Assembly (NCBI GenBank): GCA_937934465.1
Contig: CALGZO010000299.1
Span: forward strand, 1-8,378
DNA length: 8,378 nt
Origin: an uncultured Fimbriimonadales bacterium
Lineage (GTDB): Bacteria; Armatimonadota; Fimbriimonadia; Fimbriimonadales; GBS-DC
Reading direction: 5' to 3'
The translations under genes and the position numbers were made by a program. Shown piece after piece: positions 1 to 6,736 of this stretch (its first letter is position 1; every line of letters begins with the position of its first letter). The notes below the pieces were generated by a model. The model saw only the letters and a program-made list of their open reading frames with translations, was not told where the DNA came from and made no database searches.

Positions 1-29
1 TTTGGAGGGGGAGGCGCTCTACCTGTGTG

Positions 30-67
30 CGGCGCGACGACGGCAATCTCGTCGCGCCGTTGTTTGT
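30..67 (+). terminator. Possible Rho-independent terminator at left edge
   Basis: Bases 30-40 (CGGCGCGACGA) and 49-59 (TCGTCGCGCCG) form a perfect 11-bp inverted repeat around an 8-nt loop, followed by TTGTTTGT at 60-67. This has the shape of an intrinsic terminator for a + strand gene ending before the window. The tail is interrupted by G residues, so it is not ideal. On the minus strand the hairpin is not followed by T residues. If this is a terminator, the open + strand frames running through it are not coding. The same bases could instead be an inverted repeat inside a gene. Confidence 0.4.
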
Positions 68-173
68 CGTCAATCGGGACGCCCACACCCGCTGCGTGGA
101 CGAGGGCAGCTGCGAGAGCGACGCCGATGCGCTCACTCCAAAACCAGACGCGGTCTGCCGACAATTACGCTCG

Positions 174-1034
174 ATGCAGTGGGTTATGTGGAGCAGCGTT
201 ACGCTTGGGCTGAGTGCGAGTTTCATACTGGGCGGCGTGCTGGTTCGGCTCGCTACGCCGTACCACACGCAACGCGCCGAGACGCTCGACGCGCTGACAA
301 TCTACGACAAGAAGGCGATGGCGTCGGTGATGGGCGAGTTTCGGGGCAGCGTGGCGGGCTATCTGTGGGCGAAGACCGATGAGTATACGCACGGCGGCGT
401 GCGCCTGCGCCCGATGACTGAGCGCGAGAAGCATACGGGCAGCGCACGCGCCGCCAGCAGCGCGGATGGCTTACATAATCACCAAGACGAGACGGGCGTC
501 ATCCCCGAACCTGAACGCGACCCGCGCTGGCTCTGGGGCGATATCGAGCGGAATGTGAAGCCGTATTTCGATGTGCGCCATCACTTCCATCGTCCCGTGC
601 GCGAAGTGCTGCCCCTGTACCGCTTCATGACCTGGATTGACCCGACTTTCGTACCTGGCTACTTGGTGGGGGCGCAGATGATACTGTTCGACAATCAGCG
701 GAACCTGCCGCAAGCGTTGGCGTTTCTGGAGGAGGGCGCACGACAGAACCCACGAAGCATCGCGATATTCACCGAGTTGGGGCGGTATCACCTGCTCTAC
801 ACGGAGGACTACACGAAGAGCGAGGCGTACCTACTCAAAGCGTTGGAGAACGGCGCGGATTGGATGCCTGAGAACCCGTTCGAGCGTGAGGGGTTGCTGC
901 ACGCATACCGTTGGCTCGCGCTGAAGGCGTACAAGCAGGGCGAGTTGGGCAGGATGCGCACTTGGGCGTGGCGCGGGCTGCAACGCTTCCCCGACGACGG
1001 CGCGCTCAAGCTCTTGATGGAGAAACGCGAGTAG
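174..1034 (+). CDS. Membrane-anchored tetratricopeptide-repeat protein
   Basis: From ATG 174 the product is 286 residues. Residues about 7-26 form one hydrophobic helix (signal anchor), so most of the protein probably lies outside the cytoplasm. Next comes a conserved-looking segment (FRGSVAGYLWAKTDEYTHGG, 56-75), a His/Asp/Glu-rich stretch (100-141, with HNH and HHFH), then LPLYRFMTWIDPTFVPGY (146-163) and TPR-like helical repeats to the end (about 160-275). I associate this order with uncharacterised TPR proteins of Armatimonadota and Planctomycetes; no function is established. The start is uncertain. ATG 174 puts the helix at the N-terminus but has no Shine-Dalgarno; ATG 186 is a second choice. 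The frame stays open to the left edge. GTG 27, 12 nt after GGAGG, would add 49 residues with five cysteines, but crosses the 30-59 hairpin. It ends one base from the convergent Uma2 stop. Confidence 0.78.
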   Translation: MQWVMWSSVTLGLSASFILGGVLVRLATPYHTQRAETLDALTIYDKKAMASVMGEFRGSVAGYLWAKTDEYTHGGVRLRPMTEREKHTGSARAASSADGLHNHQDETGVIPEPERDPRWLWGDIERNVKPYFDVRHHFHRPVREVLPLYRFMTWIDPTFVPGYLVGAQMILFDNQRNLPQALAFLEEGARQNPRSIAIFTELGRYHLLYTEDYTKSEAYLLKALENGADWMPENPFEREGLLHAYRWLALKAYKQGELGRMRTWAWRGLQRFPDDGALKLLMEKRE

Positions 1035-1035
1035 G

Positions 1036-1734
1036 CTACGCTTCGTCGGGGTCGATACCCAGTTCGCGCAGGCGTTGGGCGAGCCGTTCCGCGCGTTGGC
1101 GTTCCCGCTCGGCTTGCAGGCGCGCCTGCTCCGCACGCAGATGCTCTAACTCCGCCACGCGCTCCAACTCCTCGAAAGTCAGGAACGGGCGCATATTCGC
1201 ACGGAGTAGCCCTGGATATTCCACATGCCCCTGCCGAAACACGATGCCCAGCAACGGGCTACGCCAGCCGACCATATTGCGGATTCGCATCAGGCGTTTG
1301 CCGCGCCGTTGCCAGCCTTGCCACTTGCCCGTGTCGGGGTCGTAGATGTAGTATTCTTGCACGCCGTATTTGGCGTAGAAGCGTCGCTTGGCGTTCATCG
1401 CCGCCTTGCGGTTGCCAGGCGAGAGCACCTCAAACACCACTTGCGGCGCGACGCCGCCCTCCTCCCACTGCTTGTAGGAGCCGCGATGCCCTTTCGGGCG
1501 TCCAATCGCGACCATCACATCGGGCGCGACGCGAATACGCGGGTTGCCCTGCACGGGATACCAGAGCAAATCCATCGCCACGAACACATCAGGGTTCTCC
1601 GCGAACATCGCGCGGAGGTTATTGAAGATTATGGTCATCGCATCCGCTTGGATTGTGTTGTCCGCCATCGGCTTCCCATCCGAGTCTGGGTAGTAGATTT
1701 CCGTTGTCGGCTGTTTCGCTTGGGCAGTCGCCAT
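1036..1734 (-). CDS. Uma2-family (DUF820) putative endonuclease-fold protein
   Basis: The 232-residue product matches the Uma2/DUF820 family, which adopts a PD-(D/E)XK nuclease-like fold but mostly has no proven activity. Visible family features are RVAPDVMVAIG (68-78, with Asp72), APQVVFEVLSPGNR (96-109, with Glu102) and the AKRRFYAKYGVQEYYIYDPD segment (115-134). The last ~45 residues (188-232) are a highly charged Glu/Arg/Ala/Leu coiled coil, common in family members from Cyanobacteria, Chloroflexi and Armatimonadota. I chose ATG 1734 because AGGGG at 1747-1743 lies 8 nt upstream; ATG 1740 would leave only 2 nt, and GTG 1743 overlaps that motif. It follows pyrC in the same direction after 28 nt, and a candidate promoter overlaps the pyrC end. 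Such genes often occur in many dispersed copies per genome, so linkage to pyrC may mean little. Confidence 0.88.
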   Translation of the reverse strand: MATAQAKQPTTEIYYPDSDGKPMADNTIQADAMTIIFNNLRAMFAENPDVFVAMDLLWYPVQGNPRIRVAPDVMVAIGRPKGHRGSYKQWEEGGVAPQVVFEVLSPGNRKAAMNAKRRFYAKYGVQEYYIYDPDTGKWQGWQRRGKRLMRIRNMVGWRSPLLGIVFRQGHVEYPGLLRANMRPFLTFEELERVAELEHLRAEQARLQAERERQRAERLAQRLRELGIDPDEA

Positions 1735-1742
1735 AGCCATCA

Positions 1743-1747
1743 CCCCT
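1743..1747 (-). promoter_or_regulatory. Shine-Dalgarno deciding the Uma2 start
   Basis: On the minus strand AGGGG is followed by 8 nt and then ATG 1734. The same motif is too close to ATG 1740 (2 nt) and overlaps GTG 1743, so the shortest of the three candidate starts is favoured. Confidence 0.5.
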
Positions 1748-1750
1748 GAA

Positions 1751-1779
1751 AGTATACCTATGTCAGCTGGCGGTGTAGA
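1751..1779 (-). promoter_or_regulatory. Candidate sigma70-type promoter for the Uma2 gene
   Basis: On the minus strand TCTACA (1779-1774, four of six matches to TTGACA) and TATACT (1756-1751, five of six to TATAAT) are separated by 17 nt. The element overlaps the 3' end of pyrC. Transcription would begin near 1744, inside the AGGGG motif, so the leader would be almost absent. That weakens the call. The same -10 context, AGGTATACT, recurs upstream of the zinc-ribbon gene at 6791-6799. Confidence 0.4.
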
Positions 1780-3049
1780 CGCGCACGCCGCCTACGAAAG
1801 TGTACCGCGCCTTACCCAGCAGTTCCCAGTCTTTGAACGGCGTGTTGCGACTTTTGGAGTGCAGGGCGTCGGGGTTCACGCGCCAGCGCAGGTGGGGGTC
1901 GATCACCGTCACATCGGCGGGCGCGCCGATAGCCAGCGCGCCTGCGGGTAGCCCCATCAGGCGCGCGGGGGCGGTACTCATCAAATGCACCAGTTGCAGG
2001 GGCGTTAGGGGCTGCGGCAGCGTGCTGTTCCAGTGCAGAACACAGCCCAGCGCGGTCTCCAGCCCCACGACGCCGAACGGCGCTGCGCCGAACGGTTGCG
2101 CCTTCTCGAACGGCGCGTGGGGCGCGTGGTCGGTCGCGATGCAGTCGATGACGCCTTCGAGAACGCCCTGCGTCAGCGCGGCGCGGTCGGTCTCTGTGCG
2201 CAGAGGCGGGTTCATCTTCGCGTCGGCGTCGAACGCTGCACACGCCTCGTCGGTGAGCAGGAGGTGGTGCGGCGAGACCTCGGCGGTAATCGGTACGCCT
2301 TGCGCTTTGAAGAAACGCACCAGCGCCACGCCGATTGCGGTTGAGAGGTGCTGGATATGCAGGCGGCAGTTTGTCTGTTGGGCGAGCAGCGCGTTGCGGG
2401 CGATTTGCACCGTCTCCGCCGACGCGGGCGCGCCCTTCAGCCCCAAGCGTGCGCTGACCGCGCCTGCGTGCATACTGCCGCCGTCGCTGAGCGTCTTGTC
2501 TTCACAATGGGTGACGACGGGCAACCCGTAGGCGGCGCATCCCGCCATCGCGCGGCGCATCACCTCCGCCGACTGCACAGGGAACGCATCGTCGGAGCAT
2601 GCAACTGCGCCTGCGCGTTGGAGCGCGTGGTAATCGCAGGGCGCCTCGCCGCGCATGCCCTGCGTGAGCGCAGCGACCACATACACTCTACAGGGCGACT
2701 CGTGCGCGGCGCGGGTCAGAATCTCGCGTACGAGCGTCGGGCTATCCAGCGGCGGTTGCGTGTTCGGCATGCAGCAGACGCTGGTGAACCCCCCTGCGAC
2801 CGCCGCCGCGCCGCCCGTCTGCAAGGTCTCCTTGTGGCTTTGCCCAGGCTCGCGCAGATGCACATGGATATCGACCAAGCCCGGCGCAATCCAGCAGTCG
2901 GCGCAGTCGAGGACGGTCTCGCCCCCGTCGGGGGTTAGCGAGGGGGCAATCGCTGCGATACGCCCGTCGCTTATCCGCACATCGCCCTGCATATCCAACC
3001 CCTGTGCAGGGTCAAGGATGCGTCCGTGCTTGAGCAGATAGCGGTTCAT
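1763..3049 (-). CDS. pyrC: Dihydroorotase, class I
   Basis: Catalyses reversible ring closure of N-carbamoyl-L-aspartate to L-dihydroorotate, the third step of de novo pyrimidine synthesis, in the cytoplasm. The 428-residue length is normal for the class I (Aquifex-like) enzyme. It has the amidohydrolase metal motif DIHVHLREPG (60-69, His62/His64), MPNTQPP (94-100), SDDAFPV (152-158, the Asp that replaces the carboxylated lysine in this class), THCED (180-184, His181), IQHLST (232-237, His234), KMNPPLR (278-284) and the catalytic ATDHAP (305-310, Asp307). All expected metal and catalytic positions are present, so it is likely active rather than a non-catalytic PyrC-like partner. Its ATG shares an ATGA overlap with the folP stop and has no Shine-Dalgarno, which implies translation coupled to folP. 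No aspartate carbamoyltransferase gene lies in the window, so the rest of the pathway is encoded elsewhere. Confidence 0.96.
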   Translation of the reverse strand: MNRYLLKHGRILDPAQGLDMQGDVRISDGRIAAIAPSLTPDGGETVLDCADCWIAPGLVDIHVHLREPGQSHKETLQTGGAAAVAGGFTSVCCMPNTQPPLDSPTLVREILTRAAHESPCRVYVVAALTQGMRGEAPCDYHALQRAGAVACSDDAFPVQSAEVMRRAMAGCAAYGLPVVTHCEDKTLSDGGSMHAGAVSARLGLKGAPASAETVQIARNALLAQQTNCRLHIQHLSTAIGVALVRFFKAQGVPITAEVSPHHLLLTDEACAAFDADAKMNPPLRTETDRAALTQGVLEGVIDCIATDHAPHAPFEKAQPFGAAPFGVVGLETALGCVLHWNSTLPQPLTPLQLVHLMSTAPARLMGLPAGALAIGAPADVTVIDPHLRWRVNPDALHSKSRNTPFKDWELLGKARYTFVGGVRVYTAS

Positions 3050-3900
3050 AGGGCGTTTCTACACAGCGCGTCGGCGACTCTCACGGCGCGGACGGCTTCT
3101 TTGACATCATGCACGCGCACGATATCGGCGCCCCACGCGACGGCGAGCGCGAGGGTGGCAAGCGTGCCCTCCAGCCGTTCGTCGGGGGGCAGCCCGCCCA
3201 GAATGTGCCCGATGAACGACTTGCGTGAGGTTCCAATCAGGATTGGGTAGCCCAGCGCGCGCAGTTGGGGCAGCCTGCGCAGCAGCTCGAGGTTGTGCTG
3301 CACGGTCTTGCCGAAGCCGATGCCCGGATCGAGCCAGATGTGAGACGGCGGCACGCCAGCATCTATAGCGCGTTGGGCGTGGGCGGCGAGCGCGTCGCGC
3401 ACTTCCGCCACTACATCGTGATAGGTTGGGTTCTGCTGCATCGTTTGGGGCGCGCCTTGAATGTGCATTAGCACCACCTGCGCGCCCGATTGCGCAGCGA
3501 CTGCCAACATGTGCGGGTCGAAGGTCGCGCCGCTGATATCGTTGATGATGCATGCGCCTGCTTGCAGGGCGCGTTCGGCGACGCGGCTCTTGGTGGTGTC
3601 GACGGAGAGGACGGCGTTGGGGAAGCGTGCGGCGATTGCCTCGATTAGGGGCACGACGCGGCGCATCTCCTCCGCTTCGGGCACAGGCGTTGCGCCCGGT
3701 CGGGTCGACTCGCCGCCGATGTCGAGGATGTCTGCGCCGTCGGCGAGCATCTGTTCAGCGCGTGCGAGGGCGGCGTCCAGCGCGGTGTAGCGTCCGCCGT
3801 CATAGAAGCTATCGGGCGTGGCGTTCAGCACGCCCATCACCAGCGTGCGCTGTCCAAGAGCTTGGGTCAGCGTGCGCAGTCGTTCAGTTGTAGTCGACAT
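3046..3900 (-). CDS. folP: Dihydropteroate synthase
   Basis: Condenses 6-hydroxymethyl-7,8-dihydropterin diphosphate with p-aminobenzoate to give dihydropteroate in folate synthesis; it is the sulfonamide target. The 284-residue TIM-barrel protein carries the full signature set: VMGVLNATPDSFYDGG (21-36), DILDIGGESTRPGA (57-70), SVDTTK (99-104), INDISG (119-124), VLMHIQG (143-149), DPGIGFGKT (191-199), IGTSRKSFIG (222-231) and RVHDV (262-266). I chose ATG 3900, giving a short normal N-terminus. The frame can be read back to 3981, but that extension is Cys-rich, lies wholly within the preceding TPR gene and resembles nothing in the family. The start overlaps the end of the TPR gene by 17 nt, with no Shine-Dalgarno, and the end overlaps pyrC by 4 nt. 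Expression therefore probably depends on coupling to the TPR gene upstream. Confidence 0.96.
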   Translation of the reverse strand: MSTTTERLRTLTQALGQRTLVMGVLNATPDSFYDGGRYTALDAALARAEQMLADGADILDIGGESTRPGATPVPEAEEMRRVVPLIEAIAARFPNAVLSVDTTKSRVAERALQAGACIINDISGATFDPHMLAVAAQSGAQVVLMHIQGAPQTMQQNPTYHDVVAEVRDALAAHAQRAIDAGVPPSHIWLDPGIGFGKTVQHNLELLRRLPQLRALGYPILIGTSRKSFIGHILGGLPPDERLEGTLATLALAVAWGADIVRVHDVKEAVRAVRVADALCRNAL

Positions 3901-4639
3901 AGCGGCGCGGGGGCTTGGGCAGATTGCGGATGTTTTGGGGCATCCCTTCCAACACGCGCTCGCCGACACGGCTGAACACATAGCCGCGCTCGCGCGCCGC
4001 GCCCACAGGGTCGCGCAGGAACTTGATGCGAAACAGCGGGTCTTCCATCACTAAGTCTAACACCCGATCGATCTGCATCAGGTCTAACCGCTCGAGCTCG
4101 ATGGTCGCCCAGACGATAATCTCGACGGGCGCGCCTGCTTGGAAGGCGAGGAACTCATAGTCGCTGATGGCTTCGGCGTGACGACCGAGGTTGCCCAGCA
4201 GTCGTGCGCGTCGCATGCGGTAGTGCGGCGATTTCGGGTGCAGCATCACCAGTTGGTTGGCGGCTTGCAGCGCGTTTTCGTAGTCCATCGCTTGCCAGTA
4301 GGCGTCGAGCAGATGTTCCAGCGGGGTGGGATGGTTCGGCGTCTCGCGTAGCCACTGGCGGCACTCTTCGACGGCTTCAGCAGTGCGTCCGCTTTCGAGG
4401 AGCAGTTCCACGAGCCGTTCGCGCGCGGGGGCAGCTTGCGGTTGACGCGCCAACGCCTCGCGCACGGCGTCGATTGCCTCGCGCCAGTTCTCTTGGATGC
4501 GGTAGAGTTCAGCCAAGCGCAAGTAATACTCCAGCGGGGCGTTGCCTGTTTGTACCGCTCGCTTCAACACGCGCGCCGCTTGCTTGAGTTGCCCACGGCG
4601 CAGATACTCCTCGGCTTGTTGCAGGGTCGTGAGTTTCAT
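3884..4639 (-). CDS. Cytoplasmic TPR protein with leader-like C-terminal motif
   Basis: The 251-residue product has no signal peptide or membrane helix. Residues about 3-172 are a series of TPR-like helical pairs, for example GQLKQAARVLKRAV (16-29), ENWREAIDAVREALARQP (50-67), GRTAEAVEECRQWLRETP (84-101) and GRHAEAISDYEFLA (152-165), which suggests a protein-binding scaffold. Residues about 186-232 differ. The stretch EDPLFRIKFLRDPVGAARER (199-218), followed by GYVFSRVGERVLEGM, resembles the F..L..DP..A....G helical pattern of Nif11/nitrile-hydratase-like leader domains and the LigA-like fold; this is by eye only. A basic, proline-rich tail ends in DYN. I chose ATG 4639 because GGAG (4649-4646) sits 6 nt upstream; the in-frame ATG 4651 and ATG 4660 have no such site. 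The gene heads the folP-pyrC unit and overlaps folP by 17 nt. Its role is unknown. Confidence 0.87.
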   Translation of the reverse strand: MKLTTLQQAEEYLRRGQLKQAARVLKRAVQTGNAPLEYYLRLAELYRIQENWREAIDAVREALARQPQAAPARERLVELLLESGRTAEAVEECRQWLRETPNHPTPLEHLLDAYWQAMDYENALQAANQLVMLHPKSPHYRMRRARLLGNLGRHAEAISDYEFLAFQAGAPVEIIVWATIELERLDLMQIDRVLDLVMEDPLFRIKFLRDPVGAARERGYVFSRVGERVLEGMPQNIRNLPKPPRRYVDYN

Positions 4640-4645
4640 CGCGCT

Positions 4646-4649
4646 CTCC
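4646..4649 (-). promoter_or_regulatory. Shine-Dalgarno deciding the TPR gene start
   Basis: GGAG on the minus strand lies 6 nt before ATG 4639. It falls inside the longer reading beginning at ATG 4660, whose own upstream sequence has no such motif. Confidence 0.5.
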
Positions 4650-4661
4650 ATAGACGCCATC

Positions 4662-4690
4662 GCTTGCTTATTATTATAATCTATGCAAGC
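4662..4690. promoter_or_regulatory. Inverted repeat enclosing a TATAAT box
   Basis: GCTTGC (4662-4667) and GCAAGC (4685-4690) form a 6-bp inverted repeat around an AT-rich 17-nt centre. On the minus strand the centre contains a perfect TATAAT (4678-4673), about 34 nt before ATG 4639, so transcription would start near 4666 and keep the Shine-Dalgarno. I see no good -35 hexamer at the usual spacing. The dyad could be an operator over the promoter of the TPR-folP-pyrC unit, or a weak stem at the end of the cyclase transcript. It has no T-run, which argues against a terminator. Confidence 0.4.
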
Positions 4691-4708
4691 ACGAGGCGGG
4701 GTCAGCAC

Positions 4709-6730
4709 TTATGCAGTATTTTCGAACGCAACGACCTGATTCCTGCCGTTGCGTTTGGCGATTTCGAGTGCTTCATCGGCTTTTTCCAGCACTTCTGCGG
4801 GGTTTTCCGTGCTGTTGGGGTAGGCGGCGACGCCGATGCTGATAGATATTTTGAGTCGCGCCTGCCCCATCGTATCCATGAACGGCGTTTTGCGCACGGT
4901 GTGGAGGACGCGCTTGGCGGCGGTAAGCGCGCCCTGCAGGTTGGTCGCGTGCATCAGCGCCACGAACTCGTCGCCGCCGTAGCGCGCGACGCACTCGGTG
5001 TTGCGCAGCGCGTTCTGGAGCGTCTCCGCGAACTGCACCAGTAGGTAGTCGCCCTCCAGGTGACCGTGGGCGTCGTTCACCTGCTTGAAGTTGTCTAAGT
5101 CGATGAGCATAATCGCCAGTGGGTGCTGATAGCGCAAACTTTGGTTGACCGCCTCGCGATACCGCTCTTGGAAGTGGCGATAGTTATACAACCCTGTGAG
5201 TCCGTCGGTGGTCGCCAGTCGTTCCAAGTCGCTGAGGAGTTGGGCGCGTTCCAGCACGGTGGTCAGCTGCACGGTGAGCGGTTGGATGAGTTCCAAATCG
5301 GCTGGGTTGAAGGGGGGCGTGTGGGTGCGTCCCAGCAGCAGCGCGCCTTCCGTGCGCACGCCGCCGCGCAGGGGCACAATCAGTAGGCTCTGGGCGGGCG
5401 CGAACGCCTGCGACTCGTCGGGCGACACAATCTGCGCCTGCGTCCATGCGCTCCTCTCACTGAGATAGGCGCGTAGGTCGGGCAGGTCGCCCACCTGCGC
5501 AGCAATCTCCAGCTGCTGGTTGCGCTTGAGGATGAGTTGCGCGTGTTCGTGGGGCAGCACGCTGCGCAGGAGGTTCAACGCGCGTTGGGGCAGCGACTGT
5601 GCGGTATCCGCGCTGAAAAGCAGATTCTCCACATCATACAGGAACTGCGTCTCGGCGAGGCGGACGCTCATCAGGCGTATCTGTTCGGTGAGGGCGAGGA
5701 TAGCGGCGAGGTGGGGCAGTAGGTTGCGTAGGCGCGTGCGCGTCTCATCCGAGAAGCCTTCGGGCGCGTTGGTCGTGAGCGCGAGCGCGCCGAGCAGGCG
5801 TCCTTCGGTGAGCAAAGGCAGCACAAGGGTAGGGGCGCGTCGCTCAGGCGGCGTTTGGGCTTTGGTGAGGTCTGTAGCGGTTAGCGTCGCGCGGCGGAGT
5901 TGCTCGATGACTTGCGCAGGTTCGGGCGTGCGCTGGAACGGCTGGTGGGGCGTGCGAACGGCAGTGCCTGTCAGGTGCGCCAGCGCGCCCAACGCGCTCA
6001 CCGCTTGTATGTGAACGCCCGTCTCGTCCAGAAGATACAGCGCGGCGCCCGACGCGCCGAACCGCGCCCGCACGCGCTCCAGCAAGGCGCGATGGATGGC
6101 GTCGGGGTCGCGCGCGCGTTGCAACGCCTGCCACATATCTGCCTCGTCCTGCAGCAGTTCCAGCTGCTCTTCGAGCCGTCGGTAGTGATGGGTGAGTTCG
6201 CGATAGCGCTCGCGGATGCGCCGTTCGGCGGCTTCGCTTTCAGCGAGGGCGGTCTCCGCTTGCCGAATGAGAGGGGCATAGTCGGTCGGTTCGCGCACGC
6301 GCCCCATCCAGCCGAGCGCGATGCTCAGCGCCGCCAGTCCAACTGCCCAGCTTAGCGGCTGCGGGTCGCTCACAAACAACTCGCCTGTCAGCCAGAACCA
6401 GCCCGCCCCGATGGCGCTTACCAGAAACGGCGCACTGAGCCACGCGCCACGCGCGCCCCACCGCCAAAGCGCGTGGAGCAGAGGGATTACAAACACCCAG
6501 TAGCGCCAGTCCGCGCCGCCCATCGCCCAAAACAGCGCGGTCGCCAGCGAATAGTCCGCTGCCAAGCTCATCAGGCAAGTGAACCACCCCGCACGCCGCC
6601 GTTCAAGCCAGCTCGCCCCCAACGCCGCACACGCGAGCGCGCCCCAGACCGCCCACTCAGCGACTGCGCCGTGCCGATGCCATAACACGCCGCCCAGCGA
6701 CGCCAGTCCTATCACGCGCAGTGCCCACAC
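4709..6730 (-). CDS. Membrane-bound GAF-GAF-GGDEF diguanylate cyclase
   Basis: Likely makes the second messenger cyclic di-GMP from two GTP. The 673-residue protein has about five or six hydrophobic segments at the N-terminus (roughly 5-18, 22-42, 51-70, 76-90, 97-118, 126-143), a charged coiled coil (about 152-198), two GAF-like sensory domains (about 196-348 and 365-495) and a C-terminal GGDEF domain (about 500-673). The last shows DGLTGLYNYRHF (509-520), LIDLDNFKQVNDAHGHLEGD (542-561, metal-binding Asp544), YGGDEF (584-589) and KADEALEIAKRNGRN (650-664). The active-site motif is intact, so activity is expected. The inhibitory I-site position reads RNTE (576-579) instead of RxxD. No EAL or HD-GYP domain is present. 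The start is GTG 6730, with AAGGAG (6742-6737) 6 nt upstream. The input signal of the GAF and membrane parts cannot be read from sequence. Confidence 0.92.
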   Translation of the reverse strand: MWALRVIGLASLGGVLWHRHGAVAEWAVWGALACAALGASWLERRRAGWFTCLMSLAADYSLATALFWAMGGADWRYWVFVIPLLHALWRWGARGAWLSAPFLVSAIGAGWFWLTGELFVSDPQPLSWAVGLAALSIALGWMGRVREPTDYAPLIRQAETALAESEAAERRIRERYRELTHHYRRLEEQLELLQDEADMWQALQRARDPDAIHRALLERVRARFGASGAALYLLDETGVHIQAVSALGALAHLTGTAVRTPHQPFQRTPEPAQVIEQLRRATLTATDLTKAQTPPERRAPTLVLPLLTEGRLLGALALTTNAPEGFSDETRTRLRNLLPHLAAILALTEQIRLMSVRLAETQFLYDVENLLFSADTAQSLPQRALNLLRSVLPHEHAQLILKRNQQLEIAAQVGDLPDLRAYLSERSAWTQAQIVSPDESQAFAPAQSLLIVPLRGGVRTEGALLLGRTHTPPFNPADLELIQPLTVQLTTVLERAQLLSDLERLATTDGLTGLYNYRHFQERYREAVNQSLRYQHPLAIMLIDLDNFKQVNDAHGHLEGDYLLVQFAETLQNALRNTECVARYGGDEFVALMHATNLQGALTAAKRVLHTVRKTPFMDTMGQARLKISISIGVAAYPNSTENPAEVLEKADEALEIAKRNGRNQVVAFENTA

Positions 6731-6736
6731 GAGTAG

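Noticed and set aside
60..164. Minus-strand gene starting at TTG 164 and leaving the window
   Set aside because: The translation looks plausible, but there is no clear Shine-Dalgarno and the start is a rare codon; kept as a question in the findings rather than annotated.
1225..1749. 174-codon + strand open frame within the Uma2 gene
   Set aside because: Antisense shadow; His/Arg-rich product with no recognisable motif, while the minus strand shows clear family motifs.
1800..2531. 243-codon + strand open frame within pyrC
   Set aside because: Antisense to a dihydroorotase with all catalytic motifs in place; its translation is Ser/Arg/Cys-rich and low in structure, as expected of a shadow frame in GC-rich DNA.
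3901..3981. Longer folP start adding 27 residues
   Set aside because: The extension is Cys-rich, lies inside the TPR gene, and gives an atypical N-terminus; ATG 3900 fits the family length.
4640..4708. Longer start for the cytoplasmic TPR protein
   Set aside because: It would read through the candidate promoter and the Shine-Dalgarno, and the added residues do not fit the TPR pattern.
4436..5044. 202-codon + strand open frame spanning the TPR and cyclase genes
   Set aside because: It runs antisense across two well-supported genes and their promoter region, and the product resembles nothing.
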